Positions 1 to 7,829 of a DNA stretch of 20,107 bases are shown one piece after another. The stretch's first letter is position 1, and the number at the start of each line of letters is the position of its first letter. Made by a program: the position numbers and the translations under genes. This DNA comes from a bacterium UBA2219 (GTDB lineage: Bacteria > Desulfobacterota > Deferrimicrobia > Deferrimicrobiales > Deferrimicrobiaceae): contig DCUH01000117.1 of assembly GCA_002327765.1 (NCBI GenBank), forward strand, positions 1 to 20,107. Reading direction: 5' to 3'. Under the pieces are notes generated by a model. It was not told the DNA's origin. It was given only the letters and a program-made list of their open reading frames with translations, and ran no database searches.

Positions 1-737
1 GCGTTCAGGTTCGCGCCGTCGTAGTAGACCAGCGCCCCGGCCGCGTGCGCCAGGTCGCAGATCTCCTTGATGTGCGGGTTGAACAGGCCGAGCGTGTTGG
101 GGCAGGTCATCATCACCGCGGCGACCTGGTCGGAAAGCGCCGCCTTGAAGGCGTCGAGGTCCATGTCGCCGTACGGGGCCGTGGGCACGGTGACGATCTC
201 GTACCCGGCCATCGCGGCGGAGGCGGGGTTGGTGCCGTGGGAGGAGTCGGGGACGATGATGTACTTCTTCCTGTGTCCCTTCGCCTTGTGGTACGCGGCG
301 ATCAGCATGATGCCGGTCATCTCGCCGTGCGCGCCGGCCAGCGGCTGGCAGGTGACCTCGTCCATCCCGGTGATCTCCCCGAGCGCGCGCCCCATCTGGT
401 AAAGCAGCCCCAGCGACCCCTGGGACGCTTCCTCGCCGCCCGGCAGCAGGGCGGTCATCGGGTGGAACGGGGCGAACAGCCTGGCGGCCTCCTCCATGGC
501 CTTCCCGTTGTATTTCATGGTGCAGGAGCCGAGAGGGTAGAAGGTGGTGTCGACGCCGACGTTGCGGCGCGACAGCAAGGTGAAATGGCGGACGACGTCG
601 AGCTCCGACAGCTCGGGAAGCTCCGCGGGTGCGGACCGGGTGAGCGCTCCCGGCAGCGGGGCGGCGGCGGGCACGTCGGAAGCGGGCAGCCGGACGCCGC
701 GCCGCCCGGCGACGGATTTCTCGTAGATCAGTTCCAT
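1..737 (-). CDS. gcvPB: Glycine dehydrogenase (decarboxylating) subunit 2, partial
   Basis: This is the C-terminal-type half of the split P protein of the glycine cleavage system, the PLP enzyme that decarboxylates glycine and passes the aminomethyl group to the lipoyl arm of GcvH. The start ATG lies at 735-737, preceded by GGAGG seven bases upstream, and the gene overlaps the end of gcvPA by 10 bp. About 245 codons are present. Visible family motifs include FYPLGSCTMKYN, LAGAHGEMTG, DSSHGTNPASAAMAGY and YYDGANLNA. The window ends just before the segment that carries the PLP-binding lysine in this family (HLNLHK-type motif), so that residue cannot be checked. It is the last visible gene of the gcvT-H-PA-PB operon. 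The split into PA and PB is normal in many bacteria. The call is secure; only completeness is unknown. Confidence 0.97.
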   Translation of the reverse strand, partial: MELIYEKSVAGRRGVRLPASDVPAAAPLPGALTRSAPAELPELSELDVVRHFTLLSRRNVGVDTTFYPLGSCTMKYNGKAMEEAARLFAPFHPMTALLPGGEEASQGSLGLLYQMGRALGEITGMDEVTCQPLAGAHGEMTGIMLIAAYHKAKGHRKKYIIVPDSSHGTNPASAAMAGYEIVTVPTAPYGDMDLDAFKAALSDQVAAVMMTCPNTLGLFNPHIKEICDLAHAAGALVYYDGANLN

Positions 738-2062
738 AAGGCGGCCTCCAGTTCGATCCCCAGCAGGTCGATCTCGGTTTTCGTCCGCTTCTCGGTCACC
801 GTCACCAGGAGATCGTTTTCCATGCCGGGGTAGTACCGGCCGAGCGGCACCCCGGCGGCGATCCCCCGCCGCATCAGCCGGGCAACCGCCTCGTCGGCCC
901 GCTTCGGCAGGCGGACGGCGAACTCGTTGAAGGTGGGCCCGCCGGCGGGAACCTCGATCCCGCGAACGGAAGCCAGGACGCCCTTGGCGTACTCCGCCTT
1001 GTCCCGGTTGCGCCGCGCCAGCTCCGCCAGCCCGTTTTTGCCGAGGAGCGACAGGAAGATGAGGCCGCGCAGCGCGCAGAGGCTCTGGTTGGTACAGATG
1101 TTGGAGGTGGCCTTGTGGCGCTTTATGTGCTGTTCCCTCGCCTGGATGGTCAGCACGAACCCGCGGCGCCCCTCGCGGTCGATGGTCTCGCCGACGATGC
1201 GCCCGGGGATGTTCCGGAGGAGCTCCTTCCGGGCCGCGAGGAAGCCGAAGGCCGGCCCGCCGAACGACAGGGGGTTCCCCAGGCTCTGGCCGTCGCCGAC
1301 GGCGATGTCGACGCCCATCTCCCCGGGGGATTTGAGGAGCCCCAGCGACACCGGGTAGACGGACGAGACCAGCAGGGCGCCGGCGCCGCGGACGCGTTCC
1401 GCGACGCCGCCGTAATCGGCCACACGCCCGAAGAAGGTCGGGTTCTGCACGAGCAGCGCCGCGCAGCGGCCGTCGAGCTCCTGTTCCAGCGCCTCGAGGT
1501 CGAGCGACCCGGCGGACGGCGCGATCTCCACGACCTCGACCGGCAGGTTGGCGAGGTAGGTCCGGACGATCGCGCGGTGCAGGGGGTTGACCGCGCCGTC
1601 GATGAGGACCCGGTTTCGGCCCGTCGCGCGCAGGGCCATCATCGCCGCCTCGCCCAGCGCCGTGCCGCCGTCGTAGAGGGACGCGTTCGTCACCGGGAGC
1701 CCGGTCAGCCGGCAGACGGCGGTCTGGTACTCGAAGAGCGCCTGGAGCGTCCCCTGGGAGCATTCCGGCTGGTAGGGGGTGTAGGCGGTGTAGAACTCCG
1801 AGCGCCCGGACGCGTGGTCGACCGCGGCGGGGATCAGGTGGTCGTAGTACCCGCCACCGACGAACGGCACGACGCGCCCGTTGCTTCCCGCCAGCTCGCG
1901 CAGCCGGTCGAGCATCTCGAACTCCGACATCCCCGGCGGGAGGTCGAACGACCCGGTCCGCAGCGCTTCGGGGATCGGGCGGAACAGGTCGGCGACGCTG
2001 CCGACGCCGATCGCGTCGAGCATCGCCCGGATCTCTTCCTCGGTATGCGGCGTGAAGCCCAT
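728..2062 (-). CDS. gcvPA: Glycine dehydrogenase (decarboxylating) subunit 1
   Basis: This is the N-terminal-type half of the split P protein (444 residues, normal for the family). It pairs with GcvPB to form the active glycine decarboxylase. Family motifs are visible: MGFTPHTEEEIRAML at the N terminus, FVGGGYYDHLIPAAVDH, YTAYTPYQPECSQGTLQALF, DGGTALGEAAMMA, NPTFFGRV, and GGPAFGFLAAR, followed by a segment resembling the GRIVGETID and QAREQHIKRHKATSNICTNQ signatures. The ATG follows the gcvH stop with a single base between them and has AAGGGG seven bases upstream, so the two genes are almost certainly co-translated. The 3' end overlaps gcvPB by 10 bp. Nothing is broken or unusual. Confidence 0.98.
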   Translation of the reverse strand: MGFTPHTEEEIRAMLDAIGVGSVADLFRPIPEALRTGSFDLPPGMSEFEMLDRLRELAGSNGRVVPFVGGGYYDHLIPAAVDHASGRSEFYTAYTPYQPECSQGTLQALFEYQTAVCRLTGLPVTNASLYDGGTALGEAAMMALRATGRNRVLIDGAVNPLHRAIVRTYLANLPVEVVEIAPSAGSLDLEALEQELDGRCAALLVQNPTFFGRVADYGGVAERVRGAGALLVSSVYPVSLGLLKSPGEMGVDIAVGDGQSLGNPLSFGGPAFGFLAARKELLRNIPGRIVGETIDREGRRGFVLTIQAREQHIKRHKATSNICTNQSLCALRGLIFLSLLGKNGLAELARRNRDKAEYAKGVLASVRGIEVPAGGPTFNEFAVRLPKRADEAVARLMRRGIAAGVPLGRYYPGMENDLLVTVTEKRTKTEIDLLGIELEAALWN

Positions 2063-2063
2063 C

Positions 2064-2432
2064 TCATAACCCCTTCTGGTACTCGTCGTACTGCGCCCGG
2101 TCCATCAGCTTCGACGTCTCGGCGAGGTCGGCGGGTTTGAGGGTCGCCATCCAGGCCGCGTCCTCGGGCGACTCGTTGACGAGCTCGGGGCGGCCGTTCA
2201 GTTCATCGTTTACCGAGAGGACCGTCCCTGAGACCGGCGCGTAGATGTCGCTGGCCGCCTTGACGGATTCGATCGCGCAGAGCGCCTCGAACTGCTTCAC
2301 CGTCTTCCCGATCGCCGGGAGCTCGACGAAGGTAACGTCTCCCAGGTGCTGCGCCGCGTAGGCGGTGATCCCCACCATGGCGACGTCGCCGTCGATCCTG
2401 ACCCATTCGTGTTCCTTGGTGTAATACGTCAT
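2064..2432 (-). CDS. gcvH: Glycine cleavage system H protein
   Basis: This is the lipoyl carrier protein that shuttles the aminomethyl and reduced lipoyl group between P, T and L proteins. It has 122 residues, close to the usual 125-130. The lipoylated lysine is K58 in the motif CAIESVKAASD, preceded by the typical GDVTFVELPAIGK strand. An open frame extends further upstream, but the ATG at 2430-2432 is chosen because the translation from MTYYTKEHEWVRIDG matches the family N terminus and AGGAG lies about 12 bases upstream. The gene sits 43 bp after gcvT and 1 bp before gcvPA. No lipoate ligase or L protein is encoded in this window. Confidence 0.97.
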   Translation of the reverse strand: MTYYTKEHEWVRIDGDVAMVGITAYAAQHLGDVTFVELPAIGKTVKQFEALCAIESVKAASDIYAPVSGTVLSVNDELNGRPELVNESPEDAAWMATLKPADLAETSKLMDRAQYDEYQKGL

Positions 2433-2475
2433 GGCATGTCCCTTCTCCTGCCGGAAATGTGGGGCCGCCCCGCGG

Positions 2476-3570
2476 CTATCCGCGGACCGACCCGCCCTTG
2501 TAGAACGGAAGATCGCAGACCGTCGCCTGCATGGAGACGTTTTCGTGCCGGAGGGCGAGCGTCGTCCCCTGCGCGCAGGCGTCCGCATCGACCAGCCCGA
2601 GCCCGATGCCGCACCCGAGCATGGGGGAGAAGCAGCCGCTGGTGACGGTGCCGACCCTGCGGTCGTCCTTCCATATCCCGTAGCCGTGGCGGGGCGAGCG
2701 CCGCGAATCGACCCGGAACGCCGCCTTGGACCTCTTCAGGCCTTCCGCGCGCTGGGCGAGCAGGGCCTCCTTGCCGACGAACCCCTTCTTGAAGTCGACG
2801 AACGACGCCAGCCCCGCCTCCAGCGGGGTGACCGTCTCGTCGATGTCGCTGCCGTAGAGGCTGTATCCCATCTCGAGCCGCAGCAGGTCCCTCGCGCCCA
2901 GCCCCGCCGGCTTCACGCGGGGGTCCGAAAGGATCCGGTCCCACAGCTCGGGGGTCTTCCCCGCCGGGAGGAAGATCTCGTACCCCAGCTCCCCCGTGTA
3001 CCCGGTGCGGCTGACGATCGCCCTGGAGCCGAGGATTTCCGTCGTGACGAACCGGAAATACGGGATGGCGGCGATTCCCTTTCCGAAAAGACCGGAGAGG
3101 ACCTCGCGGGAAAGCGGCCCCTGCGGGTCGAGCTTGCCGGTCGCAGCGGAGACGTCCTCGAATTCCACGCCGCTTTTCAGGCGCGAGCGGATGACCGAGA
3201 AATCGTTCTTCGCCGTCGCCGCGTTCACTACGATCATCGCCTCGTCCCTGCCGAGGCGGAATACGATCAGGTCGTCGATGATCCCGCCCCGGTCGTTGAG
3301 CAGGAAGCCGTAGCGGGAGCGACCCTCCGGGACGGAGGCGACGGAGAAGGTGAAGACGTCCTCGAGCCCGCCGGCGGCGATGTCGCCCCGGTAGAGGAAC
3401 TCCCCCATGTGGCAGATGTCGAACAGGGCGGCCTTTTCACGGCACCACCGGTGCTCGGCGAGGATGCCTTCCTCGTACTGGATCGGCATGTTCCAGCCGC
3501 CGAAGGGAGCCATTAGGGCCTTGCGGTCCCGATGCCTTCCTGCCAAAGGGGTTTCCTGGAGATCCTCCAA
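2476..3570 (-). CDS. gcvT: Aminomethyltransferase (glycine cleavage T protein)
   Basis: This is the folate-dependent T protein, which releases ammonia from the aminomethyl-lipoyl H protein and makes 5,10-methylene-tetrahydrofolate. It has 364 residues, normal for GcvT. Motifs include FGGWNMPIQY near residue 23, EHRWCREKAALFDICHMGEF, NDRGGIIDDLIVFRL, RTGYTGELGYEIFLP and VTSGCFSPMLG near the C terminus. The start is a TTG (3568-3570) with a strong AGGAGG seven bases upstream and no competing ATG in the conserved N-terminal region. It is the first gene of gcvT-H-PA-PB, 90 bp downstream of the dehydrogenase gene on the same strand. I see no glycine riboswitch aptamer in that short gap. Confidence 0.96.
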   Translation of the reverse strand: MEDLQETPLAGRHRDRKALMAPFGGWNMPIQYEEGILAEHRWCREKAALFDICHMGEFLYRGDIAAGGLEDVFTFSVASVPEGRSRYGFLLNDRGGIIDDLIVFRLGRDEAMIVVNAATAKNDFSVIRSRLKSGVEFEDVSAATGKLDPQGPLSREVLSGLFGKGIAAIPYFRFVTTEILGSRAIVSRTGYTGELGYEIFLPAGKTPELWDRILSDPRVKPAGLGARDLLRLEMGYSLYGSDIDETVTPLEAGLASFVDFKKGFVGKEALLAQRAEGLKRSKAAFRVDSRRSPRHGYGIWKDDRRVGTVTSGCFSPMLGCGIGLGLVDADACAQGTTLALRHENVSMQATVCDLPFYKGGSVRG

Positions 3571-3613
3571 AGACGCACCTCCTCTGCGGGATTGCCGGGG
3601 TTATAAGAGAAAA

Positions 3614-3642
3614 ACTTTATCCGATTTGCACCCCGAAGTAAA
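3614..3642 (-). promoter_or_regulatory. Possible sigma-70 promoter of the gcv operon
   Basis: In the 90-bp gap before gcvT the minus strand reads TTTACT (3637-3642), a 17-base spacer, then TAAAGT (3614-3619). Each box matches consensus at four of six positions. A GC-rich 7-bp stem with a 12-base loop overlaps the region just upstream. The gap would allow an independent gcv transcript, but read-through from the upstream dehydrogenase gene is equally possible. Confidence 0.3.
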
Positions 3643-3660
3643 TTCCGCGGGGCGTCCCTT

Positions 3661-4443
3661 CTAATCCGATCCGCGCGCTGCCGCCAGCCTCGCGCGCCAC
3701 GCCGCGAGCGCTCCCGCGAGCCGCAGCGGGAGGTGGCGCAGCAGGAAGACCGTCGCCTTGTACTTCAGGCTCGGGACGCTGAGCGCCCGGCCGCGCCGGA
3801 CGTCCGCCAGGCACGAGTCGACGAGCCGGTCGGGGTCCAGCCAGGCGAATGCCGGCAGGTACGACACGTCGATCCCCGCCCGTTGCTGGAATTCGGTGCG
3901 CACGAACCCGGGGCACAGCGCCGTGGCGGTGACGCCGGTGCCGGCGAGCTGCCCCGCGAGCGACGTCGTGAAGGCCGTCGCCCACGACTTGGCGGCGGAG
4001 TAGGTGCCCCCGGGAAGGAAGCCGGCGACCGAGGACACCGTGATGACGGCGCCCCGGCCGCGCGATACCATCCCGGGCGCTGCGGCGCGGGTGAGAACGA
4101 GGACGGCCCGGACCAGGACGTCGAGCATCCGTTCCTCGTCGGCGAGCGATCCCCGGAGGAACGGCTCGGCCAGGCCGAATCCCGCGTTGTTCACCAGGAT
4201 GTCGACCGGCGGCGTCCCCTCGCGTAGGCGGGCGGCCACCCGGTCGAGTTGACCCCGGTCGCACAGGTCCGCGGGGAGGATCTCGGCGTCCGCCCCATGC
4301 CGCTCGCGCAGCTCCCTCGCCACCTCCCCCAGCCGGCCGGCGTCCCGGGAGACGAGGACGAGCCCGCAGCCGTCGGCGGCGAGCCGGCGGGCGAACGCGA
4401 GACCGATGCCGGAAGTCGCTCCGGTGATGAGTGCGGTGGCCAA
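3661..4443 (-). CDS. Short-chain dehydrogenase/reductase (SDR)
   Basis: This is a classical SDR of 260 residues, a cytoplasmic NAD(P)-dependent oxidoreductase. The Rossmann glycine motif TGATSGIG is at residues 7-14, NNAG at 85-88, a serine pair at 137-138, and the catalytic YxxxK is Y148/K152. The best start is a TTG at 4441-4443 with GGGAGG six bases upstream; the next in-frame ATG would remove the cofactor motif. The C terminus (KATVFLLRHLPLRL, then Arg/Ala-rich) resembles SDR subfamilies with a C-terminal amphipathic helix. The gene follows an aldo/keto reductase gene by 17 bp on the same strand, which suggests co-transcription. The substrate cannot be predicted. Confidence 0.88.
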   Translation of the reverse strand: MATALITGATSGIGLAFARRLAADGCGLVLVSRDAGRLGEVARELRERHGADAEILPADLCDRGQLDRVAARLREGTPPVDILVNNAGFGLAEPFLRGSLADEERMLDVLVRAVLVLTRAAAPGMVSRGRGAVITVSSVAGFLPGGTYSAAKSWATAFTTSLAGQLAGTGVTATALCPGFVRTEFQQRAGIDVSYLPAFAWLDPDRLVDSCLADVRRGRALSVPSLKYKATVFLLRHLPLRLAGALAAWRARLAAARGSD

Positions 4444-4460
4444 TGGTCTCCTCCCGGGCG

Positions 4461-5405
4461 TCAGGCGCTTGCGTGATCCAGCAGCTCGATCGAGGCCGCG
4501 TCCAGCTCCAGCCGCGTCGCCTCCACCAGCTCGGCCAGCTGCTCCACGCGGGTGGCGCTCGCGATGGGCGCCGTGATGCCCGGACGCGCGATGAGCCACG
4601 CAAGGGCCACGGTCGCCGGTCCGGCGCCGGTCTTCGCCGCGACCATGTCCAGGGCGTCCAGGATCCGGAAGCCGCGCTCGTTGAGGTAATTGCGGACCAT
4701 GCCCGCCCGGGCTCGGTTCGCCAGGTCCTTTTCGGAGCGGTACTTGCCCGTCAGGAAGCCGCTGGCGAGGGAGAAGTAGGGGATGACCCCCAGTCCCCGT
4801 TCGCGGCAGAGCGGCTCCAGCCGCTTCTCGTAGTCGGCCCGGTCGTACAGGTTGTAATTCGGTTGCAGGGAGCAGTACGACGGGAGGCCGAGAGCGGCGC
4901 TCGAGTCCAGCGCCTTCGCCAGCCGGTCCGCGGAGAAGTTGGACGCGCCGATCGCCCGCACCTTCCCCTGGCGGATCAGCTCCGCGAAGGCTTCCAGCGT
5001 CTCCTCCATCGGCGTTTCCGGATCGTCCTCGTGGGACTGGTAGAGGTCGATGCGGTCCGTCCGCAGCCGCCGGAGGGACTCCTCCGCGGAGCGGAGGACA
5101 TGCTCCCTCGAAAGGCCCTTGCGCCCATCCATCTCCTTGCCGACCTTGGTGGCCACCAGGACCTTCTCCCGGTTCCCGTTCCTGGAGAGCCACTTTCCCA
5201 GGATCGTTTCCGATTCGCCTCCCCGGTTCCCGGGCACCCAGTTGGAGTACATGTCGGCGGTGTCGATCATGTTCAGCCCCGCATCCACGAACGCGTCCAG
5301 CAGCCGGAAGGAAGCCCCCTCGTCCGCGGTCCACCCGAAGACGTTGCCTCCGAAAGCCAGCGGGGCGGCTTCCAGCCCGGAATTCCCCAGTATCCGCTTC
5401 TTCAT
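4461..5405 (-). CDS. Aldo/keto reductase
   Basis: This is an NADPH-dependent aldo/keto reductase of 314 residues with a TIM-barrel fold. The catalytic tetrad is complete: D48, Y53, K87 (ATKVG) and H125 (YQSHEDDPETP). The segment YSNWVPGNRGGESE after the tyrosine is typical of one AKR branch. The C-terminal part carries the usual cofactor-binding features (ALAWLIARPGITAPIASATR). The ATG at 5403-5405 matches the family N terminus MKKRILGNSGLE and has GGAGG ten bases upstream; a longer open frame upstream is only overlap with the neighbouring reductase gene. It lies 32 bp downstream of a second, different aldo/keto reductase. The physiological substrate is unknown. Confidence 0.93.
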   Translation of the reverse strand: MKKRILGNSGLEAAPLAFGGNVFGWTADEGASFRLLDAFVDAGLNMIDTADMYSNWVPGNRGGESETILGKWLSRNGNREKVLVATKVGKEMDGRKGLSREHVLRSAEESLRRLRTDRIDLYQSHEDDPETPMEETLEAFAELIRQGKVRAIGASNFSADRLAKALDSSAALGLPSYCSLQPNYNLYDRADYEKRLEPLCRERGLGVIPYFSLASGFLTGKYRSEKDLANRARAGMVRNYLNERGFRILDALDMVAAKTGAGPATVALAWLIARPGITAPIASATRVEQLAELVEATRLELDAASIELLDHASA

Positions 5406-5437
5406 CCCTCCCGGACCTCCTTCCAGGGTTCGCCGCC

Positions 5438-6418
5438 TCAATGTCCCAGCACGGGGTGGGGGAGGTACGGCGACTCGAGCTCCCGGACCTCTTCGTCCGT
5501 CAGCCGGATCTCCAGCGCCTTCACCGCGTCTTCCAGATGCTCCATCCGGCTCGCGCCGACGATCGGGGCCGCGACGCCCGGCTTCCCCAGCAGCCAGGCC
5601 AGGGCGATTTGCGCCATCGGCACCCCCCGTCTTTCGGCGATTTCCGCCGTCTTCCGCGCGACCTCGGCGTCGCCCGGACGGAAATAGAGCCTGTGGGCGA
5701 AATCGTCCGTGCCGGCGCGCAGCGTCGCCCCGTGCCCCTCCGCGGGGGGGCGCCGCGCCAGGTATCCCCGGGCGAGGGGACTCCACGGGATCAGCCCGAT
5801 CCCCTCCTCCAGGCAGAGTGGGATCATCTCCCGCTCCTCTTCCCGGTAGACCAGGTTGTAGTGGTTCTGCATCGTGACGAACCGGCTGTACCCGCGCCTC
5901 TCCGCGGCGTGGAGCATCCGGGCGAACTGCCACGCGTACATCGACGAGGCGCCGACGTACAGCGCCTTGCCGGCCCGCACCACGTCGGTCAGCGCCTCGA
6001 GCGTCTCCTCGATCGGGGTTTCCGGGTCGAACCGGTGGATCTGGTACAGGTCGACGTAGTCGGTCCCCAGCCGGCGGAGCGAGTCGTCGATGGAGTGGCG
6101 GATGTGCTTGCGCGATAGCCCCCGCACGTTCCGGTCGTCCCCCATCGCGTTGAACACCTTGGTGGCGATGACCACCTTGTCGCGCCCCGGCCCGAAATCC
6201 TTCAGCGCGCGCCCCAGGATCTCCTCGCTCCTGCCGAGCGAGTACACGTCGGCGGTGTCGAAGAAGTTGATGCCGAGCTCGAGGGCACGCCGGATGAACG
6301 GACGGCCCTCATCCTCCTCCAGGACCCATTCCCGCCATTTTTTCGAGCCGTAGGTCATGCATCCGAGGCAGATGCGGGACACCTTCACTCCGCTGTTCCC
6401 CAGGTTCAGGTATTCCAT
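5438..6418 (-). CDS. Aldo/keto reductase, YajO/Tas-like
   Basis: This second aldo/keto reductase (326 residues) resembles the YajO/Tas branch. The tetrad is D54, Y59, K87 and H128 (YQIHRFDPETPIEE). Other family features are MEYLNLGNSGVKVSRICLGC at the N terminus, QNHYNLVYREEEREMIPLC, and PWSPLARGYLARR in the middle. The ATG at 6416-6418 is preferred to one 51 bases upstream because it gives the standard N terminus and has AGGAGG eight bases upstream. It appears to be the first gene of a run of up to seven minus-strand genes ending in gcvPB. A role in carbonyl detoxification or sugar-phosphate reduction is possible but cannot be read from sequence. Confidence 0.92.
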   Translation of the reverse strand: MEYLNLGNSGVKVSRICLGCMTYGSKKWREWVLEEDEGRPFIRRALELGINFFDTADVYSLGRSEEILGRALKDFGPGRDKVVIATKVFNAMGDDRNVRGLSRKHIRHSIDDSLRRLGTDYVDLYQIHRFDPETPIEETLEALTDVVRAGKALYVGASSMYAWQFARMLHAAERRGYSRFVTMQNHYNLVYREEEREMIPLCLEEGIGLIPWSPLARGYLARRPPAEGHGATLRAGTDDFAHRLYFRPGDAEVARKTAEIAERRGVPMAQIALAWLLGKPGVAAPIVGASRMEHLEDAVKALEIRLTDEEVRELESPYLPHPVLGH

Positions 6419-6463
6419 CGCGGTGGCCTCCTGTTTCTTGTTCCCCGGTATTCGATAACTATG

Positions 6464-6492
6464 ATTCAACAGGAAGAAGCGAGCGCTTTCAA
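6464..6492 (-). promoter_or_regulatory. Possible promoter of the reductase operon
   Basis: On the minus strand TTGAAA (6487-6492) is followed after 17 bases by TTGAAT (6464-6469), about 45 bases before the aldo/keto reductase start. The -35 box is good (5 of 6) and the -10 box is modest (4 of 6). This is only a consensus match. Confidence 0.3.
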
Positions 6493-6542
6493 GGTCCCGT
6501 GGAAAGGCCGCCTTCCGCGTGGAAAACCGGGCGTGAGGCGCA

Positions 6543-6548
6543 TATAAT
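6543..6548 (+). promoter_or_regulatory. Consensus -10 box ahead of the 80-residue gene
   Basis: A perfect TATAAT lies 56 bases before the start codon of the next plus-strand gene. A weak -35 candidate (TGGAAA, 6520-6525) sits 17 bases upstream. It would drive transcription away from the divergent reductase operon. Confidence 0.4.
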
Positions 6549-6603
6549 AATCAAGTTATGTCGAATTTGCCGGGAACCGCGGCGGGAAAGGGAGGTTTGC
6601 GCC

Positions 6604-6846
6604 ATGTTCACCAACGACAGGCTTCATAGGGATGCCGAAGTGGAGATCGTAGTCGGGCACCACTATAATTCGAAGGAGATCGAGGACGCCATCCAGTCGG
6701 ACCGGTGGCCGATGGTGGATTGCAAGGTCTGCGGAGGCCGGCACCTGGCTGCAATCCTGAAGGTCATTGACACCCGGGAGGGCGGGGTATTCGAGTTCGT
6801 CGCGCCGGCGTGCCCGAACGTTCCCGCCGAAAAACAGGGGGAGTGA
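6604..6846 (+). CDS. Small hypothetical protein with CxxC motif
   Basis: This is an unrecognised 80-residue protein, predicted soluble with no signal peptide. It has one CxxC pair (DCKVCGGRH, about residues 40-47) and a third cysteine near the end (APACPN), so a partial metal or zinc site is possible but a four-cysteine ribbon is not present. The ATG at 6604 is preferred because GGGAGG lies eight bases upstream; an upstream in-frame ATG at 6499 would place the start before the TATAAT box. The gene stands alone between divergent and convergent neighbours. Acidic and hydrophobic segments alternate in a way that looks like a real folded protein, but no function can be assigned. Confidence 0.7.
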   Translation: MFTNDRLHRDAEVEIVVGHHYNSKEIEDAIQSDRWPMVDCKVCGGRHLAAILKVIDTREGGVFEFVAPACPNVPAEKQGE

Positions 6847-6855
6847 CGGTACCGC

Positions 6856-7153
6856 CTATCGTTTCCGGTCGAGGATCTCCCGGATCTTCCGCAGCAGTTC
6901 CGAGGGGCTGACCGGTTTCAGGATCAGCTGCGCCTCGTCGTCCAGGATCCCTTTCCTGTCGATCATCTCGGCAGGGTATCCGCTGATGAACAGGACATCC
7001 ATGTCGGGCCGGACCGCGACGAATTCCTCGACCATCCCGTACACCGCCGTCGAGATGGAGAGAGCCCCGCCGTCGGGCATGGCGGCGCTTGCCAAGTCGC
7101 ACGGCCGCATGTTGAAATAGAAACGGAAGCGGGCGTTCGGAGGGGGATCGCGC
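6856..7153 (-). pseudogene. Decayed hybrid histidine kinase/receiver remnant
   Basis: The minus-strand frame contains AMPDGGALSIST, which resembles the N-box region of a histidine kinase ATPase domain, followed almost at once by VEEFVAVRPDMDVLFISGYP and then LILKPVSPSELLRKIREIL, which is the second half of a response-regulator receiver domain (conserved Ser in FISGY and Lys in LKP). The rest of the ATPase domain (G boxes) and the phospho-acceptor aspartate of the receiver are missing, as are all upstream sensor parts. I infer a hybrid sensor kinase reduced by internal and 5' deletions. Its 5' edge is unclear and runs into the start of the divergent TPR gene. The stop TAG is at 6856-6858. A short functional single-domain protein is unlikely without the aspartate. 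Confidence 0.6.
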
Positions 7154-7828
7154 ATGGAAGACGCATCGTCCATGAGCTACGTCGCGCCGAACGGGGAGAA
7201 GGTTCCCATCGATGACGTGGAGCGCGCGGCGCGCCTGGCGGAATCGGGAACCCGGGACCGGAAGGAATACCTGGGAATCCTGATGACGCTCGCGTACCGG
7301 TGCTTCGAGATGGGGATGTACGCCGGGGCCCAGGGCTATTTCGAGAAGATCTTCGACCTGACCGACTCCGTCAACGCGAAGGCCTTCTGCCTCCTGTCCA
7401 TCGGCCAGGTGAAGGAGCAGCAGGAGGACTACGAATCCGCGCTCTCCTGGTACCGGAAGGGGCTCTCCATGACGCCGGGCAGCGACCGGGAGATCAGGTA
7501 CTTCCTGCACAACAACCTCGGGTACTGCCTCAACCGCTTCGAAAGGCACGCGGAGGCGATGCGGTATTGCCTGGCGGCCATCGAGATCATCCCCCGGCGG
7601 TTCAACGCCTACAAGAACCTCGGGGTCGCGCTGGAAGGGCTCGGCGAGTACACGGAAGCCGTGAAGTCCTACATCAACGCCAGCCTCCTGAACCCGGAGG
7701 ACCCCCGGTCGCTTCGGCACGTCGACTCGCTCCTGGCCTCGCACCCGAAAGTCCGGGAGGAGATCCCCGACCTGGACCGCCATCTTGCCGACTGCAGGAA
7801 AGCCGCGGCGGAAATCTCATGGCAGTGA
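7154..7828 (+). CDS. Tetratricopeptide-repeat protein
   Basis: This is a 224-residue soluble protein composed mainly of TPR-like helical repeats, roughly residues 37-200. Repeat signatures include AYRCFEMGMYAGAQGYFEKI, the GQVKEQQEDYESALSWYRKG unit, NLGYCLNRFERHAEAMRYC, and NLGVALEGLGEYTEAVKSY. Such proteins usually act as scaffolds for protein-protein contacts; the partner is not known. The ATG at 7154 has GGAGG ten bases upstream and is preferred to the internal ATG at 7172, which has no Shine-Dalgarno. The start codon sits inside an imperfect 22-bp palindrome (7153-7174). The stop is followed after one base by the TTG start of a lipoprotein gene, so the two are probably translationally coupled. 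Confidence 0.88.
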   Translation: MEDASSMSYVAPNGEKVPIDDVERAARLAESGTRDRKEYLGILMTLAYRCFEMGMYAGAQGYFEKIFDLTDSVNAKAFCLLSIGQVKEQQEDYESALSWYRKGLSMTPGSDREIRYFLHNNLGYCLNRFERHAEAMRYCLAAIEIIPRRFNAYKNLGVALEGLGEYTEAVKSYINASLLNPEDPRSLRHVDSLLASHPKVREEIPDLDRHLADCRKAAAEISWQ

Positions 7829-7829
7829 G

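Noticed and set aside
1115..2140. Plus-strand open frame of 341 codons opposite gcvPA
   Set aside because: Antisense shadow of a confidently identified gene in high-GC DNA.
3571..3660. Glycine riboswitch ahead of gcvT
   Set aside because: The 90-bp gap is too short for a tandem aptamer and lacks its conserved core; only a weak promoter and a small stem are visible.
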